Below, piece after piece: positions 1 to 4,639 of a stretch of 5,176 nucleotides of DNA (its first letter is position 1; each line of letters starts with the position of its first letter). The position numbers were made by a program, and so were the translations under genes. The notes beneath the pieces were generated by a model. It did not search any database and had not been told where the DNA came from. It was given only the letters and a program-made list of their open reading frames with translations. Origin of the DNA: Syntrophobacter sp. DG_60 (GTDB taxonomy: Bacteria; Desulfobacterota; Desulfofervidia; Desulfofervidales; DG-60); the NCBI GenBank assembly GCA_001304365.1, contig LJNA01000123.1:1-5176 (forward strand), in the 5' to 3' direction.

Positions 1-564
1 TTTTATAGCTGATAAATGATGGAATATAGTCTGACTGAGATCAAACTCTTTAAAACCTGTCTTTCTTAAATAATAAATAACCTCATCCACTGAATAGAAA
101 GTAGCTATCTTATAAAATACACTTTCTTTTTTACGTTTCTGATATAGTCTCCCAATAGGACTATCTTTATCAACAAACCCTATTATCAATTGGCCATTAG
201 CCCTTATTACCCTATATGCTTCTTTAAATGCAGTCTCTATGTTATCTAAGAAGCAGATTGTAGTAACCATTAAAGCAAAGTCAAATAGTGAATTGCGAAA
301 AGGTAAAAATTCAGCTACACCCCCAATAGCAACAATTCCCCTCCTTTTTGCGATTTCTCTCATCTTTTTTGATGGCTCAATTCCTATTTTTATGCCCAAT
401 GGTGCCGCAAATCTACCACTTCCTACACCAATCTCAATGCCATTTCCACTATTGGGTAATTGTTCCTCTATGGCCTTAAGTTCTGATAGATAAGTAAATT
501 TGTTTTTCTCAAACCAATCTTCATATTGAAATGGATAACTTTCGAATGGCTCCACTTTTGCCAT
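1..564 (-). CDS. Class I SAM-dependent methyltransferase, 3' end outside the window
   Basis: An open frame of 188 codons without a stop runs off the left edge. It reads as a Rossmann-fold methyltransferase of the Methyltransf_11/UbiE-like type. Motif I is IEIGVGSGRF (residues 43-52). An acidic residue that should hold the SAM ribose, Glu63, ends the second strand. A motif IV-like stretch, FDFALMVTTICFLDN, lies at 94-108, followed by the strand GQLIIGF at 124-130. The start MAKVEPFESYPFQYEDWFEK gives the usual N-terminal helix. Family members are commonly a little over 200 residues, so only a short C-terminal part should be missing. The acceptor substrate cannot be told from sequence. The ATG at 564 is preceded two codons upstream by an in-frame TAG, so it is the most upstream possible start. 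Its AGGA lies only 1 nt away; GTG at codon 4 (555) would have better spacing. It is transcribed away from the TRAP operon. Confidence 0.88.
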   Translation of the reverse strand, partial: MAKVEPFESYPFQYEDWFEKNKFTYLSELKAIEEQLPNSGNGIEIGVGSGRFAAPLGIKIGIEPSKKMREIAKRRGIVAIGGVAEFLPFRNSLFDFALMVTTICFLDNIETAFKEAYRVIRANGQLIIGFVDKDSPIGRLYQKRKKESVFYKIATFYSVDEVIYYLRKTGFKEFDLSQTIFHHLSAIK

Positions 565-570
565 ATCCTA

Positions 571-598
571 ATTCTTAATCAAGGAAATGAAATGTCAA
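571..598 (-). promoter_or_regulatory. Candidate sigma70-type promoter for the methyltransferase
   Basis: Read on the minus strand, a perfect -35 hexamer TTGACA (598-593) is followed after 16 bp by AAGAAT (576-571), which matches TATAAT at 4 of 6 positions. The predicted transcription start falls about 7 nt further on, at or next to the A of the ATG at 564, so the mRNA could be leaderless. This would fit the lack of a properly spaced Shine-Dalgarno. It is a motif match only. Confidence 0.4.
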
Positions 599-614
599 GA
601 ATTCATGACTTGAC
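594..614. repeat. Perfect 6-bp inverted repeat formed by two divergent -35 boxes
   Basis: GTCAAG (594-599) and CTTGAC (609-614) are exact reverse complements separated by 9 bp (600-608). Each arm is the core of a candidate -35 box, TTGACA on the minus strand and TTGACC on the plus strand. The two-fold symmetry could be a simple result of back-to-back promoters or could mark an operator for a dimeric regulator acting on both genes. Confidence 0.5.
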
Positions 615-638
615 CTCAGAGCGAATAATGAATAAAAC
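610..638 (+). promoter_or_regulatory. Candidate promoter for the TRAP operon
   Basis: TTGACC (610-615, 5 of 6 to consensus) is followed after 17 bp by TAAAAC (633-638, 4 of 6). The expected transcription start is near 645, only about 5 nt before the tatT ATG at 650, which implies a very short or absent leader. The -10 match is modest, so this is a candidate rather than a confident call. Confidence 0.35.
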
Positions 639-649
639 TTTAATCTGAG

Positions 650-1510
650 ATGAAGTTGAAAATCCTAGGGACATTTTTAATTTTGATACTTAGTGGCTGT
701 TTTCCTAGTAAAAGGATAGGTGTTGCTACAGTAGGTCTAATTATGGAAGATATAAATAAGGCCTCTTATAAAAGTGAGAATCTTGAAATAATTAGGGAAG
801 GCACACCTACCTACCTGATGCTTATTGATGGTTTGATTGAAGCTTACCCTGAAAATAAGCGTTTGCTGATCGCTGGGGCAGAGGCGTATTCTTCTTATAC
901 CTTTGCCTTTATAGAAGAAAAGGATAAACATTTGGCCAAACAGATGTATAAGAAAGGAAGAGACTATGGGCTAAGGGCATTATCAAAAAATAAAAAGTTT
1001 AGGGATGCCTTTAATAAACCCCTTGATGAGTTTAACAAGGCCTTGGCCTCATTCAGCAAGAATGATGTACCTGCACTTTTCTGGACAGCAAATTGCTGGG
1101 CAAGTTTTATAAATCTAAGCCAGGACTCTATAGAGGCCTTAGCAGATATACCTAAGGTGGTAAATATCATGAAAAGGGTATTAGCCTTAAATGAAAGGTT
1201 TTATTATGGCGGAGCGCACTTATTTTTTGCCATATACTACACCAGGTCACATGCATTGGGTGGGGATCTTAATAAAGCAGCATTCCACTTTAAGAGGGCC
1301 TCTGAGATCAGTGAAGGCAAATTTCTTATGGGTTATGTGCTTTATGCAAAGTATTATGCTAGGCAAGTATTTGATAAGGCACTTTTTGTATCTACCTTAA
1401 AAAAGGTTATGGAAACAAGGGCAGACATTTTGCCTGAACTTACACTAGCCAATACCTTAGCCAAAGAAAAGGCAAAAATACTTTTGGAGCATGTGGACCA
1501 TTATTTTTAA
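650..1510 (+). CDS. tatT: TRAP transporter TatT component family lipoprotein
   Basis: This 286-residue protein matches the TatT family (TRAP-associated TPR protein; the type member is Treponema pallidum Tp0956). In that system TatT forms a helical trimer that docks with the periplasmic binding protein, possibly bringing ligand to or from it. The N terminus is a lipoprotein signal: KLK, a hydrophobic core, then lipobox LSGC (14-17), so Cys17 should be lipidated. The remainder is all-helical and TPR-like. Family-typical stretches are PALFWTANCWASF (141-153), YYGGAHLFFAIYY (185-197), GGDLNKAAFHFKRA (204-217) and a C-terminal LANTLAKEKAKILLE (266-280). Length is normal for the family. ATG 650 is fixed by an in-frame TAA at 641-643, and no strong Shine-Dalgarno precedes it. 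The gene is first in the operon, and its last 20 nt overlap the next gene. Recognition rests on motif memory and on the diagnostic neighbours. Confidence 0.9.
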   Translation: MKLKILGTFLILILSGCFPSKRIGVATVGLIMEDINKASYKSENLEIIREGTPTYLMLIDGLIEAYPENKRLLIAGAEAYSSYTFAFIEEKDKHLAKQMYKKGRDYGLRALSKNKKFRDAFNKPLDEFNKALASFSKNDVPALFWTANCWASFINLSQDSIEALADIPKVVNIMKRVLALNERFYYGGAHLFFAIYYTRSHALGGDLNKAAFHFKRASEISEGKFLMGYVLYAKYYARQVFDKALFVSTLKKVMETRADILPELTLANTLAKEKAKILLEHVDHYF

Positions 1511-2519
1511 AAGAATCCTCAAATACCTTCTATTCTTTTTCTTGTTCTCTTCTGTAGCTCAGGCAGGGGATAAATTTGTTATAAAGCTTGCCACACTTGC
1601 CCCAGAGGGGAGTGTGTGGATGAATTTATTTTATAAGTTAAACAACGAGGTAATGGAAAAGACAAGTGGGATAGTGAGATTTAAAGTATACCCTGGTGGT
1701 GTGCTTGGGGATGAAATAGATATGCTTAGAAAAATAAGGATAGGTCAGATCCATGGTGGCGGGTTTACTGGATTGGGGCTTGGTATGGTCTATAAAGATG
1801 TATTAGTAACACAGCTTCCTTTTTTATTTAATAACTATCATGAGGTAGACTATATATTAAGCAAGATGGAAGGCCGATTCAGGCAGGGATTTGAGAAGAA
1901 TGGCTTTGTCCTATTGGGCTGGTCCGATATAGGCTTTATTTATCTCCTATCCAATGCACCCATTACCAGTAAAGAGGGTTTCCAGGGGTTAAGGTTTTGG
2001 ATTTGGGAAGGAGATGTGGTTGCAAGTGCTGTGTTCAAAAAATTGGGTATCGTACCTGTGCCGTTAGGACTACCTGATGTGCTGATGGCACTCCAAACAG
2101 GACTAATAGATGTAGCATTTTCGTCACCTTTGGCGGCCATAGCACTCCAGTGGTTTACAAAGACAAAATATATGCTGGATTTGCCCTTATCTTATGCCAT
2201 TGGGGCAGTGTTAATAGATAAAAAGGTATTTCAAAAAATACCTCTAAGCCACCAAAAAGTCGTTAAAGAATGTGCTGCCAGATATCTTTTTGAACTCACT
2301 CAAAGAACTAGAGAAGACAATGAAAAGGCCATCCAGGTGATGGTCAAACATGGCATAAAAATAACAAAGCCTTCAGAAGAGCAGGTAGTTGAGTTTAAAA
2401 AACTTTGTGACACAATAGCTAAAGAGCTTTCAGATAGGGCCTTCTCAAAAGCGGTTTTGGATGAACTTATGTCCCATTTAAAGGCATATAGGGAATTCAG
2501 AAGTCAGAAGTCAGAATGA
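1491..2519 (+). CDS. dctP: TRAP transporter solute-binding protein, DctP family (TPAT type)
   Basis: A 342-residue periplasmic binding protein of the DctP family. The signal peptide has a basic segment (FKRILKY), a hydrophobic core and a likely signal peptidase I site at AQA-GD (after residue 25). There is no lipobox cysteine, so the protein should be free in the periplasm. Family hallmarks are KLATLAPEGSVWM (32-44), YPGGVLGDEIDMLRKIRIGQIHGGG (67-91), LPFLF (109-113) and VPLGLPDVLMALQTGLIDVAFSSPLAAIALQWF (190-222). In most DctP proteins the GLK-x-R segment supplies an Arg that clamps the substrate carboxylate. Here it reads GLRFW (166-170), with Trp170 in that place, a form I associate with TatT-linked binding proteins. 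The ligand is therefore probably not a typical small organic acid. ATG 1491 lies within the end of tatT, with GGAG only 1 nt upstream, and an in-frame TAG at 1458-1460 excludes a longer form. The C-terminal residues come from a heptamer repeat. Confidence 0.93.
   Translation: MWTIIFKRILKYLLFFFLFSSVAQAGDKFVIKLATLAPEGSVWMNLFYKLNNEVMEKTSGIVRFKVYPGGVLGDEIDMLRKIRIGQIHGGGFTGLGLGMVYKDVLVTQLPFLFNNYHEVDYILSKMEGRFRQGFEKNGFVLLGWSDIGFIYLLSNAPITSKEGFQGLRFWIWEGDVVASAVFKKLGIVPVPLGLPDVLMALQTGLIDVAFSSPLAAIALQWFTKTKYMLDLPLSYAIGAVLIDKKVFQKIPLSHQKVVKECAARYLFELTQRTREDNEKAIQVMVKHGIKITKPSEEQVVEFKKLCDTIAKELSDRAFSKAVLDELMSHLKAYREFRSQKSE
2498..2516 (+). repeat. Heptanucleotide tandem repeat across the dctP/dctQ junction
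   Basis: Two exact copies of CAGAAGT (2498-2504, 2505-2511) are followed by a partial third copy CAGAA (2512-2516). The array encodes the last residues of the binding protein (SQKSE). Its partial third copy ends on the A of the dctQ start codon, inside the ATGA stop/start overlap. The unit looks like intergenic simple repeats rather than conserved coding sequence. Confidence 0.7.
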
Positions 2520-3028
2520 AGGGTGAGAGCAAAATAAGATTAGTAAACAAATTAATCAGTTTTTTTGAAAAAACTGAGGAATATTGCCTAATTTTGCTTT
2601 TTAGTTGCCTCCTTTTAATCGCCTTTTTACAGATAGTTTTAAGAAATCTTTTTGCAACGGGTATAAGCTATGCTGACCCCCTGCTTAGGCATTTAGTACT
2701 TTGGATAGGACTTTTAGGGGCCACTTTAGCCACTAAGCAAGATAAGCATATCCATATCGATATTCTTCCAAGACTTTTGCCTGAAAGGAAGAAAGCCTTT
2801 TTACAGATGGCAATTAATCTATTTTCTACTATTATCTGCATTTTTCTCACTTATGCTGCAATAAAATTCATTAAATATGAATACCAAGCAGCAACTACCC
2901 TATTCTTACAAATGCCTATCTGGATACTAGAGGTTATCCTTCCCATCACCTTTGCCATCATGGCTATCAGGTTTTTTGCTAAAACAATAAGAAATGTATT
3001 TGCTACAGTTAAAGGAACATCCTCATGA
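2516..3028 (+). CDS. dctQ: TRAP transporter small permease, DctQ family
   Basis: A 170-residue inner-membrane protein with four predicted membrane segments (about 22-43, 57-74, 93-117 and 132-152), the normal size and topology for DctQ. The diagnostic stretch is YADPLLRHLVLWIGLLGATLATKQDKHIHIDILP (52-85), which corresponds to the family pattern of an acidic residue, then LxR, a tryptophan-containing helix, GA, a basic loop and H-I-x-I-D. DctQ wraps the transport subunit DctM and helps receive the binding protein. The start ATG overlaps the dctP stop as ATGA, which suggests translational coupling; no clear Shine-Dalgarno is seen because the upstream bases are the heptamer repeat. A 4-nt overlap with dctM follows. 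The permease subunits are separate here, not fused as in some TRAP systems. Confidence 0.92.
   Translation: MKGESKIRLVNKLISFFEKTEEYCLILLFSCLLLIAFLQIVLRNLFATGISYADPLLRHLVLWIGLLGATLATKQDKHIHIDILPRLLPERKKAFLQMAINLFSTIICIFLTYAAIKFIKYEYQAATTLFLQMPIWILEVILPITFAIMAIRFFAKTIRNVFATVKGTSS
3012..3016 (+). promoter_or_regulatory. Ribosome binding site of dctM
   Basis: AAGGA lies 8 nt before the dctM ATG at 3025, inside the 3' end of dctQ. It is the only well-spaced Shine-Dalgarno among the four operon genes and supports the 3025 start. Confidence 0.6.
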
Positions 3029-4272
3029 TTTTTCTTCGCATTCTTATCCTTATCTTTGCCTTTATCGGTACACCCCTGTTTATAATTATTGCTGCAGCTA
3101 CACTTATTTGTTTTTATACAGCAGGCATTGATTCTTCAGCCATCATGATAGAGATTTATCGTATAGCCAATGCACCTATGCTCATGGCCCTCCCACTATT
3201 TGCCTTTGCTGGGGCTATTCTTGCCAGGAGCAATGCCCCAAAAAGACTCTTAAGGGTTTCAAATGCAATTTTTGGGTGGTTTCCAGGTGGTTTGGCTATA
3301 GTATCCTTAATTACCTGTGCCTTTTTTACAGCCTTTACGGGTGCCTCTGGCATAACTATTATTGCCCTTGGTGGTTTGCTTCTACCTTCCCTGTTAAAGG
3401 AAAGGTATCCAGAGAGGTTTTCCTTAGGCCTCATTACCACCTCAGGCAGCCTAGGTCTTCTCTTTCCCCCAAGTTTACCACTGATCATTTATGGAATAGT
3501 GGCAAAGACCAGCATTGATAAACTATTTTTAGCTGGCATAATGCCGGGCATCTTCCTTGTTATCCTACTCTCTCTATTTAGTATGTTTAAAGGTCTTACT
3601 GCTCAAGTACCCCGTAGCAATTTCTCAGCAGTTGAAGTGGGAGGTGCTCTAAAAGGGGCTATATGGGAACTTCCCTTACCTGTTGTTGTGCTGGGTGGAG
3701 TGTATAGTGGATATATTGCAATAAGTGAGGCAGCGGCCATCACCGCCTTTTATGTTTTAATTATAGAGGTATTTATTCAACGTGACATAAAAATCAAAGA
3801 GTTATCTGGTATTATGCAGCAAAGCATGGTTCTAGTAGGTAGCATCTTAATTATCCTTGGCTGTGCCTTGGCCTTTACAAATTATCTTATAGATGCAGAA
3901 ATACCTATGAAGATGCTTTCTTTTTTTAAGACCCACATCACCAGTAAAATCTTATTTCTCATTTTACTTAATATTTTTTTATTAATTGTGGGCTGCATGA
4001 TGGATATATTCTCAGCCCTAATTGTGGTAGTTCCCCTTGTAGTGCCCATAGCCCAGGCTTATGGGATAAATCTACTCCATTTAGGTATTATCTTTTTAAC
4101 AAACCTGGAGATAGGATACTGCACACCACCTATAGGTATAAATCTATTTATCTCCAGCCTCTTTTTTGAACGCCCTGTCTTAAAGCTATATGTGGCATCG
4201 CTCCCATTCCTTGCCATCCTTTTATTTGCCCTAATTGTCATTACCTATGTGCCTGACTTAAATAATGATTGA
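3025..4272 (+). CDS. dctM: TRAP transporter large permease, DctM family
   Basis: A 415-residue, strongly hydrophobic inner-membrane protein, close to the usual 425 or so for DctM. It is the ion-coupled transport subunit with an elevator-type mechanism. Family motifs occur in order: PLFAFAGAIL (57-66), the first hairpin signature GASGIT (106-111), FPPSLPLIIYG (147-157), SEAAAITAFY (234-243), CMMDIFSALIVVVPLVVP (324-341), HLGIIFLTNLEIGYCTPPIGINLF (352-375). The GASG and TPPIG hairpins are the segments that shape the sodium and substrate sites in characterised TRAP transporters. Nothing looks broken or missing. The start overlaps the dctQ stop as ATGA and has AAGGA 8 nt upstream. It is the last gene of the operon; the TGA at 4270-4272 is followed by AT-rich repeat DNA and I see no convincing intrinsic terminator. 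Confidence 0.95.
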   Translation: MIFLRILILIFAFIGTPLFIIIAAATLICFYTAGIDSSAIMIEIYRIANAPMLMALPLFAFAGAILARSNAPKRLLRVSNAIFGWFPGGLAIVSLITCAFFTAFTGASGITIIALGGLLLPSLLKERYPERFSLGLITTSGSLGLLFPPSLPLIIYGIVAKTSIDKLFLAGIMPGIFLVILLSLFSMFKGLTAQVPRSNFSAVEVGGALKGAIWELPLPVVVLGGVYSGYIAISEAAAITAFYVLIIEVFIQRDIKIKELSGIMQQSMVLVGSILIILGCALAFTNYLIDAEIPMKMLSFFKTHITSKILFLILLNIFLLIVGCMMDIFSALIVVVPLVVPIAQAYGINLLHLGIIFLTNLEIGYCTPPIGINLFISSLFFERPVLKLYVASLPFLAILLFALIVITYVPDLNND

Positions 4273-4280
4273 GATAATAT

Positions 4281-4324
4281 AGAAATTTGTAGAAATTGAG
4301 AAATCGTTAAATGGTTAAATCGTT
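4281..4324. repeat. Short tandem repeats just after dctM (10-nt, then 8-nt units)
   Basis: AGAAATT recurs at 4281 and 4291, a 10-nt period. Three adjacent octamers follow: AAATCGTT (4301-4308), AAATGGTT (4309-4316) and AAATCGTT (4317-4324). A TTAATTAATTAA-type tract comes next (about 4330-4341). The whole stretch begins 9 nt after the dctM stop. No function is evident; it looks like intergenic simple-repeat DNA and not like a terminator. Confidence 0.7.
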
Positions 4325-4337
4325 GACTATTAATTAA

Positions 4338-4424
4338 TTAACTAATGGCATTTGAATTTGGACATTTAGTGGATGTTAAAGTAGCGGCAAGGAAAAGAGC
4401 TGGATAATTTTTTTTCTTAAGCAT
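4338..4424 (-). CDS. Possible 28-codon small ORF with good expression signals
   Basis: The ATG at 4424 opens a 28-codon frame ending in TAA at 4340-4338. The peptide begins MLKKKNYPALFLAATL, with three lysines followed by a short hydrophobic stretch, and has one cysteine (residue 21) that is not in a lipobox. I do not recognise it. What makes it notable is the context: AGGAGG lies exactly 7 nt upstream (4437-4432) and a promoter-like pair lies before that. It could be a genuine small peptide, the surviving 5' end of a decayed gene, or chance. The frame ends in the TTAATTAA tract next to the octamer repeats and runs convergently toward dctM. Confidence 0.3.
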   Translation of the reverse strand: MLKKKNYPALFLAATLTSTKCPNSNAIS

Positions 4425-4431
4425 TCTCAAT

Positions 4432-4437
4432 CCTCCT
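4432..4437 (-). promoter_or_regulatory. Perfect Shine-Dalgarno AGGAGG before the micro-ORF
   Basis: On the minus strand AGGAGG is followed by 7 nt and then ATG (4424-4422), ideal spacing. No other gene in this window has a match this strong, which makes a chance origin less comfortable but does not exclude it. Confidence 0.45.
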
Positions 4438-4444
4438 AAATTCT

Positions 4445-4473
4445 CTTTTAGCCAATACCTTGCTGTTTGTCAA
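4445..4473 (-). promoter_or_regulatory. Candidate promoter for the minus-strand micro-ORF
   Basis: A perfect TTGACA (4473-4468) is followed after exactly 17 bp by TAAAAG (4450-4445), 4 of 6 to TATAAT. Transcription would start near 4438, directly before the AGGAGG, giving a leader of about 14 nt. The transcript would run toward the 3' end of dctM and could be antisense to it. Confidence 0.4.
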
Positions 4474-4480
4474 TTGATTT

Positions 4481-4639
4481 GGCAAAATGGAATTGTGGTA
4501 ACCGTTCACCATTTTTCTATTTACCGCAGAGAACGCAGAGATCACAGAGCACAAAGGCAAAGCATTTTTAAAATTCTTATTTTTCTCTGCGTCCTCTGTG
4601 CACTCTGCGGTGAATGATTACGAATTTTGCAATGCCACT
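4481..4639. repeat. Possible wider extent of the inverted repeat
   Basis: Outside the CGCAGAG arms, left 4481-4510 and the reverse complement of right 4612-4639 region still resemble each other. Shared blocks, in order, are GGCA, AATT, GTAA and TTCACC, roughly 19 of 28 positions with one 2-nt gap. On the right, TTCACC runs straight into GCAGAG; on the left about 15 extra bases (4511-4525, ending in ACC) separate them. If real, the right end of the element covers the possible start codons of the next gene. This extension was aligned by eye. Confidence 0.4.
4523..4611. repeat. Large imperfect inverted repeat made of 9-nt CGCAGAG-type units
   Basis: The left arm is ACCGCAGAG (4523-4531), CGCAGAG (4534-4540) and CACAGAG (4543-4549), with a 9-nt period. 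The right arm is CTCTGCG (4585-4591), CTCTGTG (4594-4600) and CTCTGCGGT (4603-4611), also with a 9-nt period. The arms are complementary at about 21 of 27 positions, with mismatches mostly in the two variable bases between units, around a 35-nt AT-rich loop (4550-4584). RNA from either strand could fold into a long hairpin. CGCAGAG/CTCTGCG arrays of this kind are a recurring intergenic repeat type in many bacterial genomes; that is from memory, not from a search. No T-run follows, so it does not look like a standard terminator. Confidence 0.8.

Larger units (their letters stand above)
4273..4613. other. 341-bp intergenic region without a confident gene
   Basis: This stretch between dctM and the Gate-domain gene holds AT-rich short tandem repeats at its left end. 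In the middle is a minus-strand promoter, Shine-Dalgarno and 28-codon ORF. At its right end is a large inverted repeat of 9-nt units. No tRNA, rRNA, CRISPR-like array or clear terminator is visible. Eight T residues at 4408-4415 are not preceded by a stem. Its density of simple repeats contrasts with the compact operon beside it. Confidence 0.75.

Noticed and set aside
239..493. 84-codon plus-strand frame
   Set aside because: It is antisense to the methyltransferase, whose minus-strand frame has clear SAM-binding motifs. The plus-strand translation shows no recognisable family features.
615..649. CTCAGA (615-620) and TCTGAG (644-649) inverted repeat before tatT
   Set aside because: The 6-bp arms are separated by 23 nt and the predicted transcript begins near the second arm, so an RNA hairpin is unlikely. 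It may be chance.
3156..3488. 110-codon minus-strand frame inside dctM
   Set aside because: It lies opposite the GASG and FPPS regions of a strongly conserved dctM. The peptide is rich in P, R and K, typical of an antisense shadow of a hydrophobic protein.
4345..4407. 20-codon plus-strand ORF (MAFEFGHLVDVKVAARKRAG) between dctM and the Gate gene
   Set aside because: No Shine-Dalgarno or promoter is seen and the peptide is not recognised. It overlaps the minus-strand micro-ORF, which has much better signals. It could be a fragment of a lost gene, but that cannot be supported.
4396..4415. Possible terminator at the eight-T run
   Set aside because: No GC-rich stem precedes the T-run, so it does not meet the form of an intrinsic terminator.
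4569..4574. TAAAAT as a -10 box for the Gate gene, in the hairpin loop
   Set aside because: It matches TATAAT at 5 of 6, but the expected -35 position holds AGAGCA, which is not promoter-like. In such AT-rich DNA the hexamer alone is not evidence.
4523..4611. CRISPR-like array
   Set aside because: The units are only 9 nt with 2-nt linkers and are arranged as an inverted repeat, with no unique spacers and no cas genes in view.
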